From JTS-RE9 sp964649195 (GTDB taxonomy: Bacteria > Planctomycetota > Phycisphaerae > Phycisphaerales > Phycisphaeraceae), in NCBI GenBank assembly GCA_964649195.1, contig CAZYPK010000142.1:1-13668 (forward strand): a stretch of DNA of 13,668 nt, given 5' to 3'. Of this stretch, positions 1 to 5,653 are shown piece by piece; position 1 is the first letter of the stretch; each line of letters starts with the position of its first letter. The position numbers and the translations under genes are program-made. The notes beneath the pieces are model-generated. The model was not told the origin of the DNA and made no database searches. It saw nothing but the letters and a program-made list of their open reading frames with translations.

Positions 1-44
1 TCCCGGCGGGAGCCTCGCCCTCCCGGCGGGAGCCTCGCCCTCCC
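1..44. repeat. 20-bp GC-rich tandem repeat, 2.2 copies
   Basis: Two identical copies of tcccggcgggagcctcgccc stand head to tail, followed by the first four bases of a third. The array is probably cut by the window edge. The reverse complement of the same unit recurs in four variants at 13558-13637, so this is a dispersed repeat family and not a single-site duplication. It contains no plausible gene. It lies downstream of the minus-strand flgM-like gene, beyond that gene's terminator. Function unknown. Confidence 0.85.
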
Positions 45-83
45 ATATGCTTTTACCCTGCGAATAATCCCCGATCCGCCATG

Positions 84-113
84 AAAAAACCCGCGGCATC
101 AAGCCGCGGGTTT
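84..113 (-). terminator. intrinsic terminator of the flgM-like gene
   Basis: An inverted repeat pairs AAACCCGCGG (87-96) with CCGCGGGTTT (104-113) around a 7-base loop. Read on the minus strand, the GC-rich stem is followed by an uninterrupted run of six T (plus-strand A at 84-89). It begins about 27 bases after the minus-strand stop codon at 140. This is the standard form of a Rho-independent terminator and the clearest one in the window. Confidence 0.9.
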
Positions 114-139
114 GAAAGGGTGGTTCGGAGGGTCGCCGA

Positions 140-418
140 TCAATCGAGGTCGCTGATCAGGTCCTCGATGGCTGCGTCGATCTTGTCGCCGGTCTCGTAG
201 GAGCCGTCGGCAATCTCGGCCTTGACGCGATCGACCAGATCGGTGCGGACATCGCCCTGTGAAAGCAGTTTGCTCAGGTACTGGGCGGCACGGGAGAGTT
301 CGACCTTGTCGCCGGACCGCACCGGCCCCGCCTCGGCCTTGGGTTCGGCGTAACCGAGCCGGGCGCGGGAAGTGATGGCGTGGGTGGAAGCGCCGTTGAT
401 GGGGGTGACGTCACTCAT
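140..418 (-). CDS. flgM: FlgM-type anti-sigma-28 factor
   Basis: The protein is 92 residues. FlgM binds the flagellar sigma factor FliA (sigma-28) in the cytoplasm and holds it inactive until the hook-basal body is complete and FlgM is exported. The C-terminal half shows the family pattern: DKVELS at about residues 37-42, then VRTDLVDRVKAEIADGSY at about 57-74, then an acidic helix ending in ISDLD. The N-terminal third is Ala/Gly-rich and probably disordered, as in FlgM. I chose the Met at 418 and not one 15 codons upstream because GGAG stands 7 bases before it and the upstream residues do not resemble the family. No other flagellar gene is in the window, so the flagellar role rests on the family match. 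Confidence 0.8.
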   Translation of the reverse strand: MSDVTPINGASTHAITSRARLGYAEPKAEAGPVRSGDKVELSRAAQYLSKLLSQGDVRTDLVDRVKAEIADGSYETGDKIDAAIEDLISDLD

Positions 419-862
419 GGTTGAACTCCGAAGTCGGTCCTGTCCAGCACCCACCGCGCCCATCTTAACGGCGACCCGACATGGGCCGCCGATCTCTCCG
501 CTTCCTGCGGTGACCAGGCGCTTGGGGGCTGGTGCGTCACGCCGTCCTTGGCGGGGAATCGAAACAGCCGGTGGTTATCAGAACCCGACCACTCGCTGAA
601 TCGTCCCATATACCTTATCGAAAAGACAGGGGCAAAAGCTTGAGGGAATCCGGGAGAAAGCGTCAATTCCGCAACCGCAGTCAGCACAACCCTTTAACAA
701 AAACAGCCCCTGTTAAAGTCCAATAAGAAAATGCCGACTTGTATTGGCGGCGGGTCCCGCCCTCGTCCGGTAACGGATGCAAGCATCGTGGAATACGGGG
801 GTTAGCCGCATGGTCCTTCATTATGAGCCTGATTCTACCGATGACCCGTGGGGAGAATCACC
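419..862. other. intergenic region between divergent flgM-like and PilZ genes
   Basis: This gap of about 440 bases separates two divergently transcribed genes, so it should hold promoters for both. Open frames crossing it have no recognisable protein pattern and I regard them as chance. The stretch from about 560 to 735 is distinctly richer in A+T than its surroundings, as promoter regions often are. Its one clear structure is an 8-bp perfect inverted repeat at 692-718, listed separately. I could not identify a convincing -10/-35 pair or a sigma-28 promoter on either strand. Confidence 0.5.
692..718. promoter_or_regulatory. 8-bp perfect inverted repeat, possible operator
   Basis: CTTTAACA (692-699) is matched exactly by TGTTAAAG (711-718) with 11 bases between. 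A shorter alternative hairpin, AACAG/CTGTT, nests inside. Being AT-rich with no T-run after it, it looks more like a protein-binding dyad than a terminator. It lies about 145 bases before the PilZ gene and 275 bases before the flgM-like start. No regulator can be assigned from sequence. Confidence 0.4.
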
Positions 863-1204
863 ATGGCTCAAACCTATGTCGGTGTTGCGGAACGTCGCCA
901 GTCGCGTCGCAGGCGGATCGCCATCGAACCGCCGGGGGTGATCCTGATCAATCATCAAACCCCGGCCCCCGCCCCCGCCCCCGGGGGCGGCGGCAACGCC
1001 ATCCCCGATGCCCAGGTGCTCAACGTCTCCCAAGGCGGAGCGGCCATCCATTCCCCCGTGCTCATCGTCCCCGGCAACCGCATCGCCTTCAACGTCGGCG
1101 GCGGCAACGCCCCCATCCTCTGCCAAGTCCTCGCCTGCGACCGCCACCCCGAAGGCGGATTCCACATCCGCTGCAAGTGCATCCTCGGCGGAATCGACCT
1201 GTAA
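863..1204 (+). CDS. PilZ-domain protein (probable c-di-GMP receptor)
   Basis: This 113-residue protein is essentially a single PilZ domain, a cytoplasmic c-di-GMP-binding beta barrel. The two binding motifs are present: an Arg-rich RxxxR stretch (RRQSR, residues 11-15) and NxSxxG (N54, S56, G59 in LNVSQGG). Between them lies a low-complexity Pro-Ala then Gly run (about residues 34-44), unusual inside this small fold and probably a loop extension. The start at 863 is preferred over a GTG at 848 because GGGGAGA lies just upstream at a normal spacing. The next plus-strand gene is a secretion/pilus ATPase, a plausible but unproven functional partner. The target of the receptor cannot be inferred. 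Confidence 0.8.
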   Translation: MAQTYVGVAERRQSRRRRIAIEPPGVILINHQTPAPAPAPGGGGNAIPDAQVLNVSQGGAAIHSPVLIVPGNRIAFNVGGGNAPILCQVLACDRHPEGGFHIRCKCILGGIDL

Positions 1205-1247
1205 ACCGAACACAGCCGCTTCAGCCCCAGCCACCCGGCGAACACGC

Positions 1248-1284
1248 CTCGCATCGCGCGGATGTCATGTCTCGCATCGCGCGG
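1248..1284. repeat. 14-bp direct repeat, two copies
   Basis: ctcgcatcgcgcgg occurs at 1248-1261 and again at 1271-1284, 23 bp start to start. A partial copy (catcgcgcg) follows at about 1303. It lies in the gap between the PilZ gene and the ATPase gene. It is GC-rich and low in complexity. Function unknown. Confidence 0.6.
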
Positions 1285-1339
1285 CTGCCGTTGAAGAACA
1301 TCCATCGCGCGATCTTCTCCCCTTTCAGGCCGTGCGCGT

Positions 1340-1360
1340 CCGCGACGTGTCACGTCGCGG
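1340..1360. repeat. 10-bp perfect palindrome, possible operator or weak terminator
   Basis: CCGCGACGTG (1340-1349) is exactly mirrored by CACGTCGCGG (1351-1360) around one base. As RNA it would form a 9-bp stem with a 3-base loop. A T-rich stretch (about 1369-1383) begins some nine bases later, too far for a standard intrinsic terminator. It could instead be a dyad operator for the ATPase gene that starts at 1466. The sequence does not decide between these. Confidence 0.4.
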
Positions 1361-1465
1361 CTCACCACATTTTCTTTTCTGTTTCTCACACTGGCGGTCC
1401 CTCCCGTTCCGACACATAATGCGGTCCGCTTTCACCGGGCGGCGCCATTCGATCGGGAGTTTGTC

Positions 1466-2764
1466 ATGACGACTTCGCCATCCTCGACCGTTGACCTCGT
1501 TCGGTCGCGCATCATTCGTGAAGACCTCACGGAGCTGCTGCTTCGGCAATTGAATCGTGAAGGTGAATCCCACAACGGCGCCAGCGAAGCCGAGCTGGCC
1601 GCCATGGCCGACGCCATCATCCGTGATGCCTACCGCGAACGCGCCACCGACATCCACCTCGATCCGCAGACCGGCGGCTACCGCGTCCGCTTCCGCATTG
1701 ATGGTCTCATGCACGATGCCGCCCTGCTCACCATCGCCCAGGGGCATCGCCTGGCCAACCAGTTCAAGACCATGGCGGACATCGACCCGGTCACCATCTT
1801 CTTCCCCGAAGAGGCCCGGCGAACCTACGAAATGGATGACGCCTCCATCGACCTGCGCGTCACCGTCGCACCCTGCATCTCCGGCGTCAAACTCGCCATC
1901 CGAATGCTCGATCCCAAGACCGTCGAGCATCGCCTTTCCGACCTGGGCCTGAGCACCGAAAACCTCGATCATCTCAACGGCTGGCTGGCGAACCTGCATG
2001 GCCTGTTTCTTGTCGCAGGCCCCACCGGCAGCGGCAAGACCACCACGCTTTACGCCCTGCTTCACGAGCTCAAGCAGCAGGCCCGCAACATTCTCACCAT
2101 CGAGGACCCCGTCGAATATCAGATCGACGGCATCAACCAGATGCAGGTCAACGAACGCCACGAACTCACCTTCGCCGAGGGACTGAAGGTCATGCTTCGA
2201 CTCGATCCTGATTACATGATGGTCGGCGAGATTCGAGATGCCGGCTCATCGCGCATCGCGGTCGATGCCTCCAACAAAGGTCGGGTGCTGATGAGCACGA
2301 TCCACGCCCCCGATGCCGTGGGCGCGGTGACCAGCCTGCGCAACTGGGGCATCCGCGACCACGAGATCGCCACCGCGCTGACGGTTGTCGTGACGCAGCG
2401 GCTGGTGCGCACGCTCTGCCCGCACTGCCGGGTGGAAGGCGAGGCCGATGAAGCGGATCGCCAGTGGCTCGAGGCGGCGCGGCTGACGGTGCCTGGGAAG
2501 GTCTGGCATCCGCGCGGCTGCGAGAAGTGCAGCAATATCGGTTACCGCGGCCGAACGGGTGTCTTTGAAGTCTGGCACCTGCACGAAGACGACTACGCCC
2601 TGATCCTGGCCCATGCCGACGACCACACCATCCGCCAGCACCTGGCGATCAAAGGCCATCAGTCGATGGTGGTGCACGCGATGGAGAAGGTGCGCGAAGG
2701 GATCACGAGCGTGGAGGAACTGAAAATGTTCAGCGGGTTTGTCGGGGCGCTGGTGCGGCGGTAG
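1466..2764 (+). CDS. GspE/PilB-family type II secretion or type IV pilus ATPase
   Basis: The 432-residue cytoplasmic ATPase belongs to the GspE/PilB/PilT superfamily, which drives pseudopilus or pilus assembly. In order: DIHLDP and RFRIDG of the N2 domain (about 62-80); Walker A GPTGSGKT (185-192); Asp box LTIEDPVEY (210-218); Walker B region ending MMVGEIRD (251-258); His box STIHAPDA (277-284); and a tetracysteine zinc site CPHC (318-321) with CEKC (352-355). The zinc site favours GspE/PilB over PilT. At 432 residues it lacks the N-terminal N1 domain usual in GspE (about 500-570). It also departs from the common GEIRDxETA and STLHTNDA strings. GGGAG six bases before the ATG supports the start. 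No secretin or pseudopilin gene is nearby, so the machine it powers is unknown. Confidence 0.85.
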   Translation: MTTSPSSTVDLVRSRIIREDLTELLLRQLNREGESHNGASEAELAAMADAIIRDAYRERATDIHLDPQTGGYRVRFRIDGLMHDAALLTIAQGHRLANQFKTMADIDPVTIFFPEEARRTYEMDDASIDLRVTVAPCISGVKLAIRMLDPKTVEHRLSDLGLSTENLDHLNGWLANLHGLFLVAGPTGSGKTTTLYALLHELKQQARNILTIEDPVEYQIDGINQMQVNERHELTFAEGLKVMLRLDPDYMMVGEIRDAGSSRIAVDASNKGRVLMSTIHAPDAVGAVTSLRNWGIRDHEIATALTVVVTQRLVRTLCPHCRVEGEADEADRQWLEAARLTVPGKVWHPRGCEKCSNIGYRGRTGVFEVWHLHEDDYALILAHADDHTIRQHLAIKGHQSMVVHAMEKVREGITSVEELKMFSGFVGALVRR

Positions 2765-2804
2765 CCGGGGTTGAAGAGGAGATGCGTTTGATCCGAGGCG
2801 ATGG

Positions 2805-2869
2805 CTGCCCGGACCCCAGGGCAGTCAGGGCCTGATGCTTCGCCCTCTCCCTTGGAGACAGGTGAGGGC
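2805..2869. repeat. hairpins downstream of the ATPase gene, including a REP-like palindrome
   Basis: Three dyads follow the ATPase stop codon. CTGCCC (2805-2810) pairs with GGGCAG (2819-2824). TCAGG/CCTGA (2825-2835) forms a near-perfect palindrome. An imperfect palindrome runs from gccctc at 2842 to gagggc at 2869. The last resembles the ccctctccc...gggtgaggg type of dispersed palindrome seen between genes in many bacteria, which is a family impression and not a search result. None has a following T-run. They may stabilise or end the transcript. Confidence 0.4.
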
Positions 2870-2937
2870 CGTTCGACGAAACAGCCATCGTCTTATCTTG
2901 GCCATTGAGACCACTGAAAAACCGAAGGGTTTTTGGA

Positions 2938-3115
2938 AAGCAGGAAAAGGCGGGGAAAGGCGAATACTTATTACTTAATACTTATTACTTAATGGCTATT
3001 TTGAACCTTGCGTATCGAGATCGCCGGGATCGTCCGGGCATTTTTCCGAAATAACCATTAAGTAATAAGTATTAAGTAATAAGTATTCGCCTTTCGCCTT
3101 CCCGCCTTTTCCGCT
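2938..3115. repeat. heptamer element 1: 41-bp inverted repeat with 7-bp periodicity
   Basis: The left arm 2960-3000 and right arm 3050-3090 are reverse complements at 40 of 41 positions, with a 49-base loop. Inside the left arm AATACTT and ATTACTT alternate for four exact heptamers (2963-2990), then AATGGCT. The right arm mirrors them at 3060-3087. Outside the AT-rich core the arms continue as GC-rich ggaaaaggcggg (left) and its complement (right) to about 3112, with a small length difference. The element fills the gap between two convergent genes, so as RNA it would form a very stable hairpin at the end of both transcripts. No coding capacity is seen. It may be a non-autonomous repeat of unknown origin. 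Confidence 0.85.
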
Positions 3116-3397
3116 TCACCGGGCTTCAAAGAAGCGGGTGTCGGTGCCGCCTTCGCCCACGGCGATTCGCAGCGGCCTGGCGCAGCGCGGGCAGCGGCCT
3201 TCGTACATCGGAGCTTCCGGTTGGCGGTAGATGCGGGAATAGACCGAGCAGCAGCGCCAGTGGATGGCCAGCCAGGGTCGGCGGCGCAGGCCCGAAGTTG
3301 GGCCGCCCTCTTCGTGCGACGATCCCGACGGCAACGGGTCGCCTTCGCCGGCGCGGGCCATGCCGGAAAGGTCGAGGATGTAATCAGGTTTGGACAT
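3116..3397 (-). CDS. small Cys-containing conserved-type protein, possible zinc ribbon
   Basis: The 93-residue protein has no function I can name. The first 40 residues are polar and Gly/Ser/Glu-rich and look flexible. The second half is compact: RPWLAIHWRCCSVYSRIYR (about 40-58), then YEGRCPRCARP (about 65-75), then GGTDTRFFEA at the end. The Cys pair C49/C50 with CPRC at 69-72 could form a small zinc site. The RCPRC...GGTDxRFF ending resembles short hypothetical proteins I associate with planctomycetes, an impression not verified here. The Met at 3397 is preferred over one 12 codons upstream, although no strong ribosome site precedes either. It runs against the ATPase gene and is divergent from the NUDIX gene. 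Confidence 0.6.
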   Translation of the reverse strand: MSKPDYILDLSGMARAGEGDPLPSGSSHEEGGPTSGLRRRPWLAIHWRCCSVYSRIYRQPEAPMYEGRCPRCARPLRIAVGEGGTDTRFFEAR

Positions 3398-3592
3398 GGT
3401 TGATTTGCAATCGTTCTCACCATCATCGGCCAAGCGAAGCCCGCGGGGCCAAGGGACGAGCGGGGCGATTGTGAAAAATTGAATAATTTGCCGGAGATTT
3501 GAAGGTTAATGCCCCCAATGGCCGACGAATGGTCATATGCTTCATCCAAGCGGTCGTTGTACGATCGCCCGGCACGAGGGGATCAAGGCACG

Positions 3593-4135
3593 ATGACTCA
3601 GGTCGCCAAGGAATCGGCGTTGCGAAACAGGCTGTTGCCTGCCGTGGCGATGGTGCGCGATCCCGGACGGCCGGGGCTGCTGAAGGTGAACGTCTCGACC
3701 GTCGTGGCGGATGACGACCACATCCTGATGATCCGCGAAGGTCATGGCCGCAAGCGGGGCTGCTGGAACCTGCCCGGCGGCAAGGCGCAGGCGGGCGAAA
3801 AACTCATCGACACCGCCATCCGCGAAACCTTCGAAGAGACCGGCTACGAAATCAAACCGCTGGGCCTGCTCGCCCTGTTCATCAATGCCCGCGGCCCCGC
3901 CAAGCCTTCCATCCGCCTCCACCTCTCGGCCCGGCTCTGCGGCGGCGACATCGAGATCGATGGCGACGAGGTGCTCGATGTCCGCTGGTTCACCGTCGAT
4001 CAGCTTCGCACCATCAGCCCGAAAAAACTCTGGAACCCGGGCATCATCCACCAGACCCTCGATGAACTGCACCACTGGACCGGCCACCCGCTGCGCGTGC
4101 TCAAGGAAGTCGATGCGCGATTGTGGGTGGCGTGA
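3593..4135 (+). CDS. NUDIX hydrolase
   Basis: As called, the protein is 180 residues. The Nudix box GX5EX7REUXEEXGU is intact: GKAQAGE, seven residues, then RETFEETGY. NUDIX enzymes hydrolyse nucleoside diphosphates linked to another moiety using Mg2+ held by the box glutamates. The substrate cannot be told from the box. WNLPGG precedes the box, as in MutT/ADP-ribose pyrophosphatase-like members. The later EVLDVRWFTVDQL is also typical of the fold. Possible starts are 3509 (28 residues longer, weak gaagg site) and 3593 (aagg at short spacing). I chose 3593 because the extra residues are not NUDIX-like and use third positions less biased to G/C. The heptamer array begins one base after the stop codon. 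Confidence 0.85.
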   Translation: MTQVAKESALRNRLLPAVAMVRDPGRPGLLKVNVSTVVADDDHILMIREGHGRKRGCWNLPGGKAQAGEKLIDTAIRETFEETGYEIKPLGLLALFINARGPAKPSIRLHLSARLCGGDIEIDGDEVLDVRWFTVDQLRTISPKKLWNPGIIHQTLDELHHWTGHPLRVLKEVDARLWVA

Positions 4136-4136
4136 A

Positions 4137-4344
4137 GGGGATTGGGGATTTCGGATTTGGGATTTCGGATTTCGGATTGGGGATTTGAGATTTCGGATTT
4201 GAAATTTGAGATTTCAGATTTGGGAATCCTGAATAACCTCACGTCCAAGCCGCTTGCGGCTTCGCGATCCCTTGGTTCACGGTACATCCGGGGTTATTCA
4301 GCAATCCCATTTCAGATTTGAAATTTCAGATTTCAGATTCCAGG
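4137..4344. repeat. heptamer element 2: GATT heptamer arrays around a nested inverted repeat
   Basis: Thirteen heptamers run in perfect phase from 4137 to 4227. Most have the form NNNGATT (GGGGATT, TCGGATT, TGAGATT, TCAGATT). Four more (TCAGATT, TGAAATT, TCAGATT, TCAGATT) occupy 4312-4339 in the same orientation. Between them an 18-bp inverted repeat, 4221-4238 against 4292-4309, matches at 16 of 18 positions with a 53-base loop. Inside the loop AAGCCGC/GCGGCTT forms a small hairpin. The array starts one base after the NUDIX stop codon and ends about 20 bases before the Pho-box repeats. Confidence 0.85.
4248..4265 (-). repeat. dispersed 18-bp hairpin repeat, copy 1
   Basis: Read on the minus strand this is gcgaagccgcaagcggct, identical to 5574-5591 on the plus strand. 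A variant (gcgaagcccgtccgcgggct) ends the window at 13647-13666. Each copy contains an AGCC(C)G stem with a short loop. It sits inside the loop of heptamer element 2. Confidence 0.6.
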
Positions 4345-4362
4345 GATTTTGGGTTTCCGTTC

Positions 4363-4402
4363 CTTGCGCTGTTCTTGCGCTGACCTAACACTTCGCTCAC
4401 AC
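4363..4402 (+). promoter_or_regulatory. predicted Pho box: four 11-bp-spaced direct repeats
   Basis: CTTGCGCT, CTTGCGCT, CTAACACT and CTCACACT start at 4363, 4374, 4385 and 4396, exactly 11 bp apart. C1, T2, C5, C7 and T8 are the same in all four. PhoB-family regulators bind 7-bp direct repeats separated by 4 bp (CTGTCAT in E. coli), which is this geometry, and CTxxCA of the last two units matches part of that consensus. The site is 114 bases before the pstS start, and the same locus encodes a PhoB-type regulator. Binding is inferred. The period differs from the 7-bp arrays next to it, so it is not a continuation of them. Confidence 0.55.
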
Positions 4403-4515
4403 TTCCTAACTCAACTCTAGCAAGGCAGGTTTAGCCTTCGGTGGTTCGCTTTCGCTGCGATCGATGTTCCGTGTTTCCATTGAAATGCAAAACCCTTTTT
4501 TCCAGGAGCCTTGCC

Positions 4516-5505
4516 ATGAACATGCCCCGTTTCCTCACCGGCGTTGCGATGGTCGCCGTCGCAGCCATCACCACCGCCTCGGCCACGGCCCAGGTCACCG
4601 TCGATCCCAAACTGCCCAAGTACAGCCAGGTGTCGGGCGTCTCAGGGTCGATCAAGAGCGTCGGTTCGGACAGCATGAACAACCTGATGACCCTCTGGGC
4701 CGAGGGCTTTCTGGCGAAGTATCCCAACGTGCAGGTGGAGATTGAAGGCAAGGGCAGCACGACGGCGCCGGTCGCGCTGATCGCGGGCACCGCGCAGTTC
4801 GGCCCGATGAGCCGGGAGACCAAGGCGAAGGAGAACGATGACTTCGAGAAAAAGTACGGCTACAAGCCCACGCCGATCGCCACCAGCCTCGATGTGCTTT
4901 CCATCTTCGTTCACAAGGACAACCCGATCGCGGCCAAGGGGCTGACGCTTCAGCAGGTCGATGCGATTTTCTCCAAGGGGCGCCGCGGCGGCTACGCCAA
5001 GGACATCAAAACCTGGGGCGATGTCGGCCTCACCGGTGAATGGGCCGACAAACCCATCAGCCTCTACGGTCGCAACAGTGCTTCGGGCACCTACGGCTTC
5101 CTGAAGGATGTCGCTCTCTTCGGCGGCGACTACAAGGATGAAGTCAAGGAACAACCCGGTTCCTCCTCCGTCGTGCAGGGCATCGCCAGCGACAAGTGGG
5201 CCATCGGCTACAGCGGCATCGGTTACCTCACGGCCGACGTGAAGGCTGTTCCGCTGGCCGTCGATGCCAACAGCAAGATGGTGCCCGCCAATGCCGAGGG
5301 CGCTTACAGCGGTGAATATCCCCTGGCTCGTCCGCTGCTGGTTTATGTGAACCACAAGCCCGGCAGCAGCCTCGACCCGCTCCGCCGCGAGTTCATCAAA
5401 TACATCTTCAGCTACGAAGGCCAGCAGGATGTGCTCAAGGACGGCTACTTCCCCGTCCCCGCAGCGCTGGCCACCGATGAGCTGGCGAAGTTCGGGATCA
5501 AGTGA
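4516..5505 (+). CDS. pstS: phosphate ABC transporter substrate-binding protein PstS
   Basis: PstS captures inorganic phosphate outside the cytoplasmic membrane and hands it to PstC/PstA. The 329-residue protein starts with a signal peptide (MNMPRFLTGVAMVAVAA...) with likely cleavage after SATA. The mature part carries family marks: IKSVGSDSMNNLM near the start of the domain, a PMSRETK segment where the ligand loop lies, GRNSASGTYGFLKD for the Arg/Ser-Gly-Thr phosphate contacts, and SSSVVQGIASDKWAIGYSGIGY. It resembles the PstS subgroup with an SR-type loop more than the E. coli form with Asp in that loop. The start at 4516 is supported by AGGAG seven bases before it and by the signal peptide; an upstream ATG at 4441 would bury it. 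It is first in the pst operon, behind the predicted Pho box. Confidence 0.93.
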   Translation: MNMPRFLTGVAMVAVAAITTASATAQVTVDPKLPKYSQVSGVSGSIKSVGSDSMNNLMTLWAEGFLAKYPNVQVEIEGKGSTTAPVALIAGTAQFGPMSRETKAKENDDFEKKYGYKPTPIATSLDVLSIFVHKDNPIAAKGLTLQQVDAIFSKGRRGGYAKDIKTWGDVGLTGEWADKPISLYGRNSASGTYGFLKDVALFGGDYKDEVKEQPGSSSVVQGIASDKWAIGYSGIGYLTADVKAVPLAVDANSKMVPANAEGAYSGEYPLARPLLVYVNHKPGSSLDPLRREFIKYIFSYEGQQDVLKDGYFPVPAALATDELAKFGIK

Positions 5506-5520
5506 TCGAAACGCATGACG

Positions 5521-5546
5521 AACCGGCGACCGGAAGGTCGCCGGTT
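5521..5546 (+). terminator. strong hairpin between pstS and pstC
   Basis: AACCGGCGACC (5521-5531) pairs perfectly with GGTCGCCGGTT (5536-5546) around GGAA, a GNRA-type tetraloop. It begins 15 bases after the pstS stop. The following bases (tgattgg) are only weakly T-rich. It is therefore more likely a partial terminator or an mRNA 3' end stabiliser than a full stop. Either would give more PstS than membrane subunits, as is usual for binding-protein transporters. Confidence 0.65.
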
Positions 5547-5557
5547 TGATTGGAACA

Positions 5558-5637
5558 GAGGTCGGAGGTCGGAGCGAAGCCGCAAGCGGCTGTGGGTTTC
5601 TTCCCGTCTCCTGTTCCCCGTCTCCTGTTCCCTGCCT
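5558..5637. repeat. heptamer element 4: 7-bp repeats upstream of pstC
   Basis: GAGGTCG is repeated twice in phase at 5558-5571. CCCGTCT and CCTGTTC then alternate for four exact heptamers at 5603-5630, followed by CCTGCCT to 5637. Between the two runs is the dispersed hairpin repeat at 5574-5591. Unlike the other elements, I see no long inverted arm here. The array ends five bases before the AAGGA ribosome site of pstC. Confidence 0.75.
5574..5591 (+). repeat. dispersed 18-bp hairpin repeat, copy 2
   Basis: gcgaagccgcaagcggct, identical to the reverse complement of 4248-4265. AGCCGC and GCGGCT form the stem. It sits between the two heptamer runs of the pstS-pstC gap. Confidence 0.6.
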
Positions 5638-5653
5638 TTCATAAGGATTTCCA

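Larger units (their letters stand above)
4136..4515. other. long intergenic region upstream of pstS
   Basis: This gap of about 380 bases has three parts: a run of GATT-type heptamers around a central inverted repeat (4137-4344), four 11-bp-spaced direct repeats likely to be a Pho box (4363-4402), and a leader of about 110 bases to the pstS start. Open frames through it are chance readings of the repeats. No confident -10 hexamer was found downstream of the Pho-box repeats; several weak ones are possible between 4407 and 4440. Confidence 0.6.

Noticed and set aside
605..650. Sigma-28 (FliA) promoter for the flgM-like gene on the minus strand
   Set aside because: A TTCGATAA string resembles the -10 element, but there is no TAAA-type -35 at the required spacing of about 15 bp.
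739..1419. Plus-strand open frame of 226 residues across the PilZ gene
   Set aside because: Out of frame with PilZ, dominated by Pro/Arg/His; the PilZ frame has the motifs and a ribosome site.
1325..2161. Minus-strand open frame opposite the GspE-type ATPase
   Set aside because: No recognisable motif, and it overlaps the Walker A-containing plus-strand gene.
4137..4344. Possible CRISPR array
   Set aside because: Units are 7 bp and contiguous with no spacers of 25-45 bp; no cas genes are present.
4441..4515. N-terminal extension of PstS from an upstream ATG
   Set aside because: It would place 25 residues before the signal peptide; AGGAG lies at the right spacing before 4516.
5521..5546. Full Rho-independent terminator separating pstS from the remaining pst genes
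   Set aside because: The stem is strong but there is no T-run, and pstC to pstB need a promoter that I cannot see downstream; treated as partial terminator or stabiliser.
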